Shown here: positions 42,688-51,305 of the stretch, piece after piece
How positions within the stretch are numbered: the stretch's first letter is position 1
Layout of the letters: each line of letters starts with the position of its first letter
Source: Sphingomonas sp.
GTDB taxonomy: Bacteria > Pseudomonadota > Alphaproteobacteria > Sphingomonadales > Sphingomonadaceae
Reading direction: 5' to 3'
DNA length: 64,000 nucleotides
Assembly (NCBI GenBank): GCA_003248865.1
Contig: QFPK01000001.1
Span: forward strand, 248,001-312,000
Position numbers and translations under genes: made by a program
The notes under the pieces: model-generated
The model's database searches: none
The model's input: only the letters and a program-made list of their open reading frames with translations
What the model was told of the DNA's origin: nothing

Positions 42688-43758
42688 TTAGGCTGCGCGC
42701 ACCCGGGTGATCGTCTCCTCGTGCAGGCGGGCCACTTCCTCGCCGAGGTAGCGCGCATACTGCGATCGGTCGAGCGCCTCCTGTGGCGGAAAGATCACCG
42801 GATTGTCGCGATACTCGGGCGGCATCAGGGCTGCCGCGGCCGCGTTGGGTGTCGGATAGAGAATGGTGCGGGCGATCTCCGCACCGGCCTCGGCACCCAG
42901 CAGGAAGTTGATGAATTCATTGGCAAGATCGGGATTTGGCGCGCCCTTCGGAATGCAGAGGCAGTCTGCCGAGATCTGGCTGCCTTCCCGCGGAACGACG
43001 AAATCCAGATCATCATCTTCCAGCATCACCTGCGCGATGTCGCCGTTATACTCCATCACGATGTCGGCATCACCGGCCAGCAGCATGTCCTGCCCATTGT
43101 CCTCGTGGAAGGCCAGGATATTGGGCTTGTTGCGGATCAGCATCCGCTCCACTTCCAGAAGGTCGGCCGGATCGGTGCCGTTCATGTCCTTGCCCAGATA
43201 TTTCAGCCCCAGCCGGCACAGGTCGCCCGCTTCCGACAACAGCGCGATGCGGCCCTTGTAGCGATCCGAATCAAACACCCATTTCCAGCTGTCCGGCACG
43301 CCATCCACCTTGGATTTGCGGTAACCAAGGCCCAGCACGAGCCAGGTATAGGGCATGGAGTAACGCCGCCCGGGGTCGAAGGCGGCATCCTGGAAGCCGG
43401 GGGCCAGATTCTTGAAGTTGGGAATCTTGGCGCGATCCAGCGGCATCAGCAGGTCGGCTGCCACCATGCGCTCGACGAAATCATTGCTGGGCACGATCAC
43501 ATCATAGCCCATGTTGCCACCGCGCAGCTTGGCGAACAGCTCATCGTTCGTACTGAACAGGCTCATGTTGACGGAAATGCCCGTCGCCTTCTGGAAATCC
43601 GCCAGCGTGGTTTCGCCGACATAGGTGTCCCAGTTGTAGAAGTTGATGCTCTTTCCCTTGCTGTCGCAGCCGGCAAGGGCGCCGAACGACAGGCCCACAG
43701 ACGCCATGCCAAGCCCTGAGAGAAACCCCCGGCGGCTCGGATTATAGAAATTTGCCAT
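42688..43758 (-). CDS. Polyamine ABC transporter substrate-binding lipoprotein (PotF/PotD type)
   Basis: 356 residues. The N-terminus carries a twin-arginine motif (SRRGFLSGLG) and a lipobox (GALAGC), suggesting a Tat-exported lipoprotein. INFYNWDTYVGETTLADFQKATGISV is the classic PotD/PotF opening, and YDVIVPSNDFVERM, NYLGL-type and YSMPYTW segments follow. It binds putrescine or spermidine in the periplasm and delivers it to the permeases encoded at 47685-49396. It is transcribed alone, opposite to the PuuB-like gene, from a promoter with a perfect -35 and a TGTGATCGCA box. The start at 43758 is chosen because it opens the Tat signal. Confidence 0.9.
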   Translation of the reverse strand: MANFYNPSRRGFLSGLGMASVGLSFGALAGCDSKGKSINFYNWDTYVGETTLADFQKATGISVNMSLFSTNDELFAKLRGGNMGYDVIVPSNDFVERMVAADLLMPLDRAKIPNFKNLAPGFQDAAFDPGRRYSMPYTWLVLGLGYRKSKVDGVPDSWKWVFDSDRYKGRIALLSEAGDLCRLGLKYLGKDMNGTDPADLLEVERMLIRNKPNILAFHEDNGQDMLLAGDADIVMEYNGDIAQVMLEDDDLDFVVPREGSQISADCLCIPKGAPNPDLANEFINFLLGAEAGAEIARTILYPTPNAAAAALMPPEYRDNPVIFPPQEALDRSQYARYLGEEVARLHEETITRVRAA

Positions 43759-43787
43759 GTGTTGCCCCCAATGCCGGAATCGCCATC

Positions 43788-43824
43788 TGTGATCGCAGCG
43801 TATCGTTGCTGTTACAGATGTCAA
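43788..43824 (-). promoter_or_regulatory. Promoter and TGTGATCACA-type box of the polyamine-binding protein gene
   Basis: On the reverse strand a perfect TTGACA (43819-43824) is followed after 16 bases by TACGCT (43797-43802). The palindrome-like TGTGATCGCA (43788-43797) overlaps the -10 and start point, an arrangement that fits repression. Confidence 0.55.
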
Positions 43825-43911
43825 GATTGCAGCCCGCGCGGCCTCCGGCGCGGCTCGCGGGGGCGCGGCCGCCTCTGTCGTCAGGTTTCAGGTCCGGCTG
43901 TCGGGTGGATT

Positions 43912-44601
43912 TCAGGCCTTCGGCGCTTCGTCGAGCTCGCCTTCGCGGATCAGGCTCATGCCGTCACCGATGTCCTGTTCAATGGCATGGCGAAGCGCAT
44001 CGGCGTCGCCCTCTGCGATCGCGTTGGTCGCCACCACATGCTGGTCAACGAGATTGGCGGTTCCATATCGGCCGTAGACAACGCGCATGAATGGGCCAAA
44101 CTGCATCCACAATGTTTCGATCATGCCATTCAGTATGTCCGATGGGCGGGCCCGATAGATCAACGAATGGAAACGGAAATTGGATTCCATATAGGCGTTG
44201 ACGTCACCATTTTTCAGCGCGTCTCCGGCGGCATTGTCCGCCGCGCGTATGGCACGCAGTCGCTCGGTGTCGATGAAGGGCAGGGCGTCCGCTGCGGCTG
44301 CGGGTTCCAGCAGCAGCCGGCAGCGCATGATGTCGTCGAAGCGCGTGCGCGTCATCATCGACACCATGATCGCCCGCTTCGATCTGATCTCCACCGCGCC
44401 CTCGGCTGCCAGCCGCCCAAGCGCGTCTCGCACCGGCATCTGGCTGACGCCCAGTTGCTGGGCCAGCCCGCGCGTCGAAATGGCCACGCCTGGCGCCAGC
44501 CGCCCCGTGATCAGCTGATGGCGAAGCCCGACATAAATGCTCTCGCGCAGCGATGGATTGTCGTCGGGGGGCAGGGCAGCCTGCTCGGCAACTTTGTTCA
44601 T
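43912..44601 (-). CDS. GntR-family (FCD) regulator of the polyamine genes
   Basis: 229 residues with a GntR winged helix (LRESIYVGLRHQLITGRLAPGVAISTRGLAQQLGVSQMPVRDALGRLAAEGAVEI) and an FCD effector domain with candidate metal-binding His residues (FRFHSLIYR, DQHVVATNAIAEGD). It is encoded between the polyamine-binding protein and puuC and divergent from puuC. TGTGATCACA boxes at 41168, 41328, 43788 and 44751 are its likely operators because all lie at genes of this cluster. This differs from E. coli, where the unrelated PuuR controls the pathway. Confidence 0.9.
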   Translation of the reverse strand: MNKVAEQAALPPDDNPSLRESIYVGLRHQLITGRLAPGVAISTRGLAQQLGVSQMPVRDALGRLAAEGAVEIRSKRAIMVSMMTRTRFDDIMRCRLLLEPAAAADALPFIDTERLRAIRAADNAAGDALKNGDVNAYMESNFRFHSLIYRARPSDILNGMIETLWMQFGPFMRVVYGRYGTANLVDQHVVATNAIAEGDADALRHAIEQDIGDGMSLIREGELDEAPKA

Positions 44602-44724
44602 GTACCCTCACTAGCTGGCCGATGGCTGCCACCTGCGCATCCGCCGATCCCGCCTATAGCGCCGCAATCACGGGGCGGTCATCGCTCTTTTTCGTCCATG
44701 GCCAAGAAAGCCGGGCTAGGTGCT

Positions 44725-44760
44725 TTGCAAATATAGAGAGCTGGGCTATGTGTGATCACA
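44725..44760 (+). promoter_or_regulatory. Promoter and perfect TGTGATCACA operator of the puu operon
   Basis: TTGCAA (44725-44730), a 16-base spacer and TATGTG (44747-44752) form the promoter. TGTGATCACA (44751-44760) is a perfect palindrome ending two bases before the ATG at 44763. The transcription start must fall in or just after the operator, so the message has almost no leader. Confidence 0.55.
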
Positions 44761-44762
44761 GA

Positions 44763-46286
44763 ATGGAGAATCAAGCGCCGATGCAGGGCAATCTGGCAAA
44801 AAATCTGGAACGTAGCGCGGCCTTGCGGCTGCCGTTCGGTGCCGTGGTGGATGGCCGGGTGGGTGTCGCCCGCTCGGGCGCGCACTTTGCGAACATCGGC
44901 CCGCGCGATGGCCGCTCGCTGGGCGACGTCGTTGCCGGCGACGCTGTCGACATAGACCTCGCCGTGCAGTCCGCCCGGGCCGCGTTCGAGGACGGGCGCT
45001 GGAACCGCACTCCGGCAAAGGCGAAGAAGAAGCTCCTGCATGGCTTTGCGGATCTGCTGGAGAGCGAGGCGGACGATCTGGCCCTGCTGGAAGCGCTGGA
45101 TACGGGAAAGCCGATCTCGGATGCCCGCTCGGTCGATGTGCGGCTCGCCATCGAAACCGCGCGCTATTATGCGGAAGCGGTCGACAAACTCTATGGCGAG
45201 GTGGGTCCGCACAACCCTGGCCGGCTTTCCTATGTGGTGCACGAACCGCTGGGCGTGATCGGCGCCATCGTGCCGTGGAATTTCCCGCTGCACATGGCGA
45301 TGTGGAAAGTGGCGCCGGCACTTGCCATGGGCAATTCGGTGGTGCTGAAGCCCGCCGAGCAGTCGCCGCTGACGGCGCTGAGGATCGGCGAGCTGGCGCT
45401 GGAGGCGGGCCTGCCCGCCGGCGTGCTGAACGTGGTGCCAGGCACCGGCGAGGCCGCCGGGCAGGCGCTCGCTCGCCACGATGATGTCGACATGATCGCC
45501 TTCACCGGCTCGGGGGCGGTGGGCCGGCTGCTGATGCGCTATTCGGGCGAAAGCAATCTGAAGCGGGTGTCGCTGGAACTGGGCGGCAAATCCCCGCAGA
45601 TCATCTTCCCTGATTGCCCCGATCTCGAAGCCGCGGCGTCGGCCGCCGCCTGGGGGGTCTTCTACAATCAGGGCCAGGTGTGCACCGCCGCCTCCCGCCT
45701 TCTGGTCCACCGCGACATCAAGGCGGATTTCGTGGCCCGCGTGGTGGAGATCGCGCGCAGCATCGTGCCGGGGGACCCGCTCGACCCGGACACCAGCTTT
45801 GGCGCACTGATCAGCGAAGCGCAGATGAATGGCGTGCTGCGCCACATCGGCATCGCCGATGCAGAGGGCGGCGAGCGGCTGATCGGCGGCACCCGCGTCC
45901 GCACGGAGACCGGCGGCTTCTATGTCGAGCCCACCATCTTCGATCGGCTGTCCACCGGCGCCACGCTCGCCCGGGAGGAGGTGTTCGGGCCAGTGCTCGG
46001 CATCCTGGAGTTCACCGACGAGGACGATGCGTTCCGCATCGCCAACGACACCGTCTATGGGCTGGCGGCCGGCGTATGGACGGCCGATCTCAACCGGGCG
46101 CTGCGCGCCGCCGAGAGGCTGGGCGCCGGGCTGGTGTGGATCAACGGCTGGGACGCCTGCGACATCACCATGCCGTTCGGCGGCTTCAAGCAATCCGGCT
46201 TCGGGCGGGATCGCAGCCTGCACGCGCTGGAAAAATACGCCGATCTGAAAGCCGTGACCATGACGATGCATAGAGGTGGCGCATGA
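44763..46286 (+). CDS. puuC: NAD+-dependent aldehyde dehydrogenase, gamma-glutamyl-aminobutyraldehyde dehydrogenase (PuuC) type
   Basis: 507 residues of the ALDH fold: PWNFPLHMAMWKVAPALAMGNSVVLKPAEQSPLTALRI, catalytic glutamate in LELGGKSPQIIF, catalytic cysteine in GVFYNQGQVCTAASRLLVH, and EEVFGPVLG. It matches the PuuC/AldH group, which oxidises gamma-glutamyl-gamma-aminobutyraldehyde. The start at 44763 directly follows the operator; ATG 44781 (MQGNLAK) is an alternative. First gene of an operon joined by four-base overlaps through puuA, with ABC transporter, puuD and aminotransferase genes downstream. Confidence 0.85.
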   Translation: MENQAPMQGNLAKNLERSAALRLPFGAVVDGRVGVARSGAHFANIGPRDGRSLGDVVAGDAVDIDLAVQSARAAFEDGRWNRTPAKAKKKLLHGFADLLESEADDLALLEALDTGKPISDARSVDVRLAIETARYYAEAVDKLYGEVGPHNPGRLSYVVHEPLGVIGAIVPWNFPLHMAMWKVAPALAMGNSVVLKPAEQSPLTALRIGELALEAGLPAGVLNVVPGTGEAAGQALARHDDVDMIAFTGSGAVGRLLMRYSGESNLKRVSLELGGKSPQIIFPDCPDLEAAASAAAWGVFYNQGQVCTAASRLLVHRDIKADFVARVVEIARSIVPGDPLDPDTSFGALISEAQMNGVLRHIGIADAEGGERLIGGTRVRTETGGFYVEPTIFDRLSTGATLAREEVFGPVLGILEFTDEDDAFRIANDTVYGLAAGVWTADLNRALRAAERLGAGLVWINGWDACDITMPFGGFKQSGFGRDRSLHALEKYADLKAVTMTMHRGGA

Positions 46287-47674
46287 CAAGCCAGCCCTCC
46301 GCCTTTGCTGCCGACGTCGCAGAGTGCAGCCGCTTCCTGGCGGCGCACCCTGAAATCCAGTTCTTCGATGTGCTGTTCACCAGTCTGTCGGGCGTGCCGC
46401 GCGGCAAGCGTCTGCGCCGCCACGAGATCGAGGCACTGTACCGACAGGGGCGGTTCCTGCCCGGATCGATCCTGGCCGTCGATACCCTGGGCGCAGACGT
46501 CGCCGAAACCGGGCTGGTCTGGGAAGATGGGGACGCAGACAAGGTGGCGAAACCGGTGCCGAACGGAATCGTGCCAGCCCCCTGGCTGGGTGACGATGTC
46601 GGCCAGGTGATGATGTCGCTGCACGAACTGGATGGAAGCGTCAGCCCGCTCGACCCTCGGCGCGTGCTGCAGGGTGTGCTGGATCGTTTCGCGGCAGACG
46701 GCCTGGTGCCGGTGGTCGCCTGCGAGCTGGAATATTATCTGGTTGATGCAAAGCGCGGGCGCGACGGTTCCATCCGCCTGCCGCGCTCGGTGCTGACTGG
46801 CCGTGAACCCGCTGGCACCCAGGTCTATGGCCTTCCCGAGCTGGAGGAGCTTGCCCCCTTCCTGCGCGACCTGTGGGCCGCCTGCGATGCGCAGGAGATC
46901 CCGCTGGAAGGGGCGATTTCCGAAGCCGCGCCGGGCCAGCTGGAACTGACGCTGCTGCACAAGGCGGATGCGCTGCGGGCCGCCGACGAGGCCGTCGCCT
47001 ACAAGCGCGCGGCCAAGGGCGTCGCCCGTCGCCACGGCTGCGAGGCCAGCTTCATGGCAAAGCCCTGGAGCGACCGCGCCGGTAGCGGCCTGCACCTGCA
47101 TGTCAGCGTGGAGGATGGCGAAGGCCGTAACCTGATGGCCAGCGAGGATCCGGCCGGCAACCCGCTGCTGCGCCACGCCATCGGCGGCATGAAGTCGCTG
47201 CTGGCCGACAGCATGGCCATCTTCGCCCCCAACGCCAACAGCTACCGTCGCTTCCGCAATGAAAGCTATGCGCCGATCGCCGCCAACTGGGGTGTCAACA
47301 ACCGCACCGTCGCGCTCCGGGTTCCGGCCGGCGGCGCCGCGAGTCGCCATGTCGAGCACCGCGTCGCAGGCGCGGATGCCAACCCCTATCTGGCGCTGGC
47401 GGCGATGCTGGCCGGCGTGCACCACGGCATCACCGCCAGAATCGATCCCGGCGAACCTACCACCGGAAACGGCTATGCGGCCGCCACCGCAGGGGATGTG
47501 CTGCCGACAGACTGGCTCCGTGCGATCGACAGGCTGGATGGCGCGCCCGTCCTGCGGGACTATCTGGGCAGCCATTTCATCGACATGTTCGCCTGCGTGA
47601 AGCGGGTGGAACATGGTCGCTTCTTCGAACAGGTCACCTCGGTCGATTACGACTGGTACCTGCAGAACGCATGA
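46283..47674 (+). CDS. puuA: Glutamine-synthetase-family ligase, gamma-glutamylputrescine synthetase (PuuA) type, copy 1
   Basis: 463 residues. GS-fold landmarks: FDVLFTSLSGVPRGKRLRRHEIEALY (beta-grasp), CELEYYLVD (metal Glu), GQLELTLLHKADAL, ASFMAKPWSDRAGSGLHLHVSV (metal/ATP His), and ANSYRRFRNESYAP with RVPAGGAASRHVEHRVAGADANPYLALAA. The SGVPRGK segment in place of the DGR start separates these ligases from true glutamine synthetase. It would add glutamate to putrescine with ATP. It overlaps puuC by four bases. A second member lies at 52761-54107. Confidence 0.85.
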   Translation: MTSQPSAFAADVAECSRFLAAHPEIQFFDVLFTSLSGVPRGKRLRRHEIEALYRQGRFLPGSILAVDTLGADVAETGLVWEDGDADKVAKPVPNGIVPAPWLGDDVGQVMMSLHELDGSVSPLDPRRVLQGVLDRFAADGLVPVVACELEYYLVDAKRGRDGSIRLPRSVLTGREPAGTQVYGLPELEELAPFLRDLWAACDAQEIPLEGAISEAAPGQLELTLLHKADALRAADEAVAYKRAAKGVARRHGCEASFMAKPWSDRAGSGLHLHVSVEDGEGRNLMASEDPAGNPLLRHAIGGMKSLLADSMAIFAPNANSYRRFRNESYAPIAANWGVNNRTVALRVPAGGAASRHVEHRVAGADANPYLALAAMLAGVHHGITARIDPGEPTTGNGYAAATAGDVLPTDWLRAIDRLDGAPVLRDYLGSHFIDMFACVKRVEHGRFFEQVTSVDYDWYLQNA

Positions 47675-47684
47675 GCATTCGGGG

Positions 47685-48560
47685 ATGAGCGACGAGCCGA
47701 TGCAGGACTGGAAGCGGGCGAAGGGCGCCTTCGGGGTCATCCTGGGGCCGCCCACGCTGTGGTTGGGACTGTTTTTCGTGGTGCCGATGGCGATCATCTG
47801 GGCCTACAGTTTCGGCCGTACGGATGGCCTCATTGGCATCGAGATCAGCGGCACCCTCGCCAACTATGCCCGCATCCTCGATCCGCTCTATCTGGCGATC
47901 TTCCTAAAATCGATCTGGTTCGCGGCGCTCACAACCGCGCTCTGCCTGCTGATCGGCTTTCCGCTGGCGTTGGTGATCACCTTCGCATCGCCGCGCGGCA
48001 AGTCGCTGCTGCTGCTGGCGGTGATGCTGCCCTTCTGGACCAACCTTCTGATCCGCACCTATGCGCTGATGGCGGTGCTGCGCACGGAAGGCTATGCCAA
48101 CACCGTCCTCGGCTGGTTCGGTGCCGGCCCGCTGCCGCTGCTGCACAACAATTTCGCCATCATCCTGGGGCTGGTCTATGTGAACCTGCCCTTCATGGTG
48201 CTGCCGCTCTATGCTGCGCTCGACAGGCTGGACCGTTCGCTGATGGAAGCCAGCCTGGATCTGGGCGCCGGCCACCTGCGCACCATCCGCGACATCGTGG
48301 TGCCGCTGGCGATGCCGGGCATCCTGTCCGGCCTGCTCATCACCTTCATTCCCGCGCTCGGCTCCTATCTCACGCCGGATCTGCTGGGCGGCCCCGACGG
48401 CCAGATGATCGCCAGCGTGATCGAGCGTCAGTTCAAGCGCGCCAACGACTGGCCCTTCGGCGCCGCGCTGTCGTTCGTGCTGATGTATGCCACCTTCTTC
48501 ATGATCGCCGCGCAGGGCCTGTTCGCGCGCCGCCGCCGTGCGGCACGGGGTGCTGCATGA
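47685..48560 (+). CDS. Polyamine ABC transporter permease (PotB/PotH type)
   Basis: 291-residue inner-membrane permease with six helices. FFVVPMAIIWAYSFGRT is the usual first helix, and the EAA loop is MEASLDLGAGHLRTIRDIVVPLAMPGI, which contacts the ATPase. The start at 47685 is preceded by CGGGG; ATG at 47700 is an alternative. It lies 10 bases after puuA and overlaps the second permease by four bases. Confidence 0.9.
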   Translation: MSDEPMQDWKRAKGAFGVILGPPTLWLGLFFVVPMAIIWAYSFGRTDGLIGIEISGTLANYARILDPLYLAIFLKSIWFAALTTALCLLIGFPLALVITFASPRGKSLLLLAVMLPFWTNLLIRTYALMAVLRTEGYANTVLGWFGAGPLPLLHNNFAIILGLVYVNLPFMVLPLYAALDRLDRSLMEASLDLGAGHLRTIRDIVVPLAMPGILSGLLITFIPALGSYLTPDLLGGPDGQMIASVIERQFKRANDWPFGAALSFVLMYATFFMIAAQGLFARRRRAARGAA

Positions 48561-49396
48561 AACGCGCCGCGATTGCTCCGCTGGAATATGCACGGCGCTG
48601 GCCGCTCAGGCTGTGGGCGGCGCTGGCGCTGGCCTTCCTCTATGTCCCGCTGCTCTGCCTGATCGCGTTCAGCTTCAACGAAAGCCGGCGCAACATCGTA
48701 TGGACCGGCTTCACCTTCAAATGGTACGCGAAGGTGTTCGGCAACGCCGATCTGCTGCAGGCCTTCGGCAATTCGCTCAGCATCGCTGCCTTCTCCACGC
48801 TGGTCAGTCTGGTGCTGGGCACGCTGATGGCGGTTGCCCTGTGGCGCTTCCGCTTCCCGTTGCGATCCGTGGTGGATGGCACCGTCGCGCTGCCCATCGT
48901 CGTGCCCGAGATCTGCATGGGGGTGGCGATGATGGTGTTCTTCTCTGCCGTGCTGCCCTGGCCTTCCGGCCTCGTCTGGCCGTTCAACCTGGGCGCCATC
49001 ATCATCGCCCACATCAGCTTCAGCTTTCCCTTCGTCACAGTCATCGTGCGGGCCCGCCTCGCCTCGTTCAACGTCGAGCTGGAAGAGGCGGCAAAGGATC
49101 TGGGCGCCAGCGAGCTTCGCACCTTCCTGGATGTGCTGCTGCCGCACCTCCGCCCGGCGCTGATCGCTGGCGGCCTGCTGGCCTTCACCCTCAGCCTCGA
49201 TGATTTCGTCATCACCTTCTTCACGGCGGGCCCCAACACGGTGACCTTCCCGGTGAAGGTCTATTCGATGGTGCGCTTCTCGGTCACGCCAGAGGTGAAC
49301 GCCGCTTCCAGCCTGCTGATCCTGATCACCGTGCTGCTCACGATCCTGGGCCTCCGCTTCCAGGGCAAATCCGCCACCATGCCCGGGAAAGGATGA
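48557..49396 (+). CDS. Polyamine ABC transporter permease (PotC/PotI type)
   Basis: 279 residues, six helices. VPLLCLIAFSFNESRR and FTFKWYAKVFGNADLLQAFGNSLSIA are PotC/PotI features, and the EAA loop reads EEAAKDLGASELRTFLDVLLPHLRPALI. It overlaps both the preceding permease and following ATPase genes by four bases, so the transporter is made as one coupled unit. Confidence 0.9.
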   Translation: MKRAAIAPLEYARRWPLRLWAALALAFLYVPLLCLIAFSFNESRRNIVWTGFTFKWYAKVFGNADLLQAFGNSLSIAAFSTLVSLVLGTLMAVALWRFRFPLRSVVDGTVALPIVVPEICMGVAMMVFFSAVLPWPSGLVWPFNLGAIIIAHISFSFPFVTVIVRARLASFNVELEEAAKDLGASELRTFLDVLLPHLRPALIAGGLLAFTLSLDDFVITFFTAGPNTVTFPVKVYSMVRFSVTPEVNAASSLLILITVLLTILGLRFQGKSATMPGKG

Positions 49397-50520
49397 ACAT
49401 GGCGTCCAGGCCGCTGATCCGCGTAGAGAATGTGACCAAGCGTTTCGGTGATTTCGCAGCCGTGGATGATGTGTCGCTCGACATACTGGAAGGTGAATTC
49501 TTCGCGCTGCTGGGCCCGTCGGGCTGCGGCAAGACCACGCTGCTGCGCATGCTGGCGGGGCTGGAGACGGTGACCGAGGGGCGCATCTTCATCGACGGCG
49601 TGGACATGAGCAGTGTTCCGCCCAACCAGCGGCCGGTCAACATGGTATTCCAGTCCTATGCAGTGTTCCCGCACATGAGCGTGAAGGACAATGTGGGCTA
49701 CGGCCTGAAGATCGACCGCGTCCCGCCCGCTGAACGCGAGGCCCGGGTGGCCGAGGCCCTGAGGCTGGTGAAGCTGGAGGATTTCGGAGACCGCCGCCCC
49801 GATCAGCTGTCGGGCGGCCAGCGCCAGCGCGTTGCGCTGGCCCGCGCCCTTGTCAAGCGCCCGCGCGTGCTGCTGCTGGACGAACCATTGTCGGCGCTGG
49901 ACGCCAAGCTGCGCGAGCAGATGCGCTTTGAGCTGGCACAGATTCAGGAAAAGGTCGGCGTTACTTTCGTGATGGTAACCCACGATCAGGACGAGGCGCT
50001 GGCGATGGCCTGTCGCTGCGCGCTGATGCAGCGCGGCGTGCTGCGTCAGGTCGCGACCCCCAACGATCTCTATGAGTATCCGAACGACCGCTTCGTCGCC
50101 GACTTCATCGGCAGCATCAACCTGTTCGAAGGTCAGCTGACCGTCGACGAAGCCGACCATGCCATCGTCGAAAGCCCGGCGCTGGGCGTGCCGGTCTATC
50201 TCGATCATGGCGTGACGGGCGCGCCCAACTCCCGGGTCTGGATCGGCATCCGGCCCGAGAAGATCGACATGGCATTGCGCGACGGAACAGAGATGCCCGC
50301 ACCCGCCGGCGCGCCGGCCGGCCACAATGTCGTCGCCGGCCGCATACTTCAGGGCGCCTATCTCGGCAGCGAGACCAGCTATGAAGTCGCGCTGGCGGAT
50401 GAGACGGTGGTGAAGGTGCTTCGCCCCAACATGCTGCGCTTCGAACAGCGCGGCTTCCGGGAAGGCGACGCGGTCTGGCTCAGCTGGAACGCAGGTTCGC
50501 CGCTGCTGCTGCTGTCATGA
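49393..50520 (+). CDS. Polyamine ABC transporter ATP-binding protein (PotA/PotG type)
   Basis: 375-residue ATPase. Walker A GPSGCGKTTLLRML, Q-loop MVFQSYAVFPHMSVKDNVGYGL, signature LSGGQRQRVALARALV, Walker B RVLLLDEPLSALD, H-loop VTHDQDEALAMA, and a C-terminal TOBE-type regulatory domain (VWIGIRPEKIDMAL). It powers import through the two upstream permeases; the binding protein is encoded separately at 42688-43758. Four-base overlaps on both sides. Confidence 0.94.
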   Translation: MNMASRPLIRVENVTKRFGDFAAVDDVSLDILEGEFFALLGPSGCGKTTLLRMLAGLETVTEGRIFIDGVDMSSVPPNQRPVNMVFQSYAVFPHMSVKDNVGYGLKIDRVPPAEREARVAEALRLVKLEDFGDRRPDQLSGGQRQRVALARALVKRPRVLLLDEPLSALDAKLREQMRFELAQIQEKVGVTFVMVTHDQDEALAMACRCALMQRGVLRQVATPNDLYEYPNDRFVADFIGSINLFEGQLTVDEADHAIVESPALGVPVYLDHGVTGAPNSRVWIGIRPEKIDMALRDGTEMPAPAGAPAGHNVVAGRILQGAYLGSETSYEVALADETVVKVLRPNMLRFEQRGFREGDAVWLSWNAGSPLLLLS

Positions 50521-51305
50521 GCGCGCGCCCCGTCATCGGCATCAGCTGCTGCACCCGCATCGTCGGCGGCGAAGCCGCGCAGTCGGTGATCGATCGCTAT
50601 CTGGAGGCGGTGGTGCGCTATGCTGACTGCGCCGCCCTTCTGGTGCCGGCCCGTCCTGATCTGATGCGGGCGGACGAAGTGGCGGACCGGCTGGACGGCC
50701 TGCTGCTCACGGGCAGCCCGTCGAATGTGGAACCCGCCCGCTATGGCGATCCAGACAGTTCGGCCGGCCCGTTCGACCTCGGGCGTGACGGCATGAGCCT
50801 TGCCCTTATTGATGCGATGATCGCGCGCGGTCGGCCGCTGCTCGGCATCTGCCGCGGCTTCCAGGAACTGAATGTCGCCTTCGGCGGCAGCCTCGCGCGC
50901 GATCTGGGCCACGAAGGCCGGGCGTTGTCGCACCATTCCCCGCCCGACGTGACGCTGGCAGAGATGTTCGGCCACAGCCATGAGGTGGCGCTGGCGCACG
51001 GCGGAGTGCTGGCAGAGGTGCTGGGGCAGGATCGGTTGCGCGTGAGTTCGGTGCATTATCAGGGCATCGACAGGCTCGGCGCCGGGCTCAGCGTCGAGGC
51101 AACGGCCCCGGATGGGGTGGTCGAGGCGGTGTCCGCCACCCGCAACGGCGCCCCCGTGCTGGCCGTGCAGTGGCACCCCGAATGGCAGACCGGCGACGAC
51201 GAGGCTGCGATCAGGCTGTTCCGCCACTTCGGCCGCCTGGTACGCGACAAGGTCGGCGCGCCGAGACAGGCCGAAGACCGGAAACAGGAAAGTGACGCAT
51301 CATGA
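50517..51305 (+). CDS. puuD: Gamma-glutamyl-gamma-aminobutyrate hydrolase (PuuD), class I glutamine-amidotransferase fold
   Basis: 262-residue cytosolic peptidase C26 that releases GABA and glutamate from gamma-glutamyl-GABA. Motifs: GLLLTGSPSNVEPARYG, nucleophile Cys in LLGICRGFQELNVAFGGSL, and the catalytic His-Glu in VQWHPEWQ. It overlaps the ATPase and aminotransferase genes by four bases each. Its presence completes the gamma-glutamylated route down to GABA. Confidence 0.92.
   Translation: MSARPVIGISCCTRIVGGEAAQSVIDRYLEAVVRYADCAALLVPARPDLMRADEVADRLDGLLLTGSPSNVEPARYGDPDSSAGPFDLGRDGMSLALIDAMIARGRPLLGICRGFQELNVAFGGSLARDLGHEGRALSHHSPPDVTLAEMFGHSHEVALAHGGVLAEVLGQDRLRVSSVHYQGIDRLGAGLSVEATAPDGVVEAVSATRNGAPVLAVQWHPEWQTGDDEAAIRLFRHFGRLVRDKVGAPRQAEDRKQESDAS

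Noticed and set aside
44679..47797. Long reverse open frames opposite puuC and puuA
   Set aside because: Shadow frames of well-conserved forward genes that are tightly joined by four-base overlaps.
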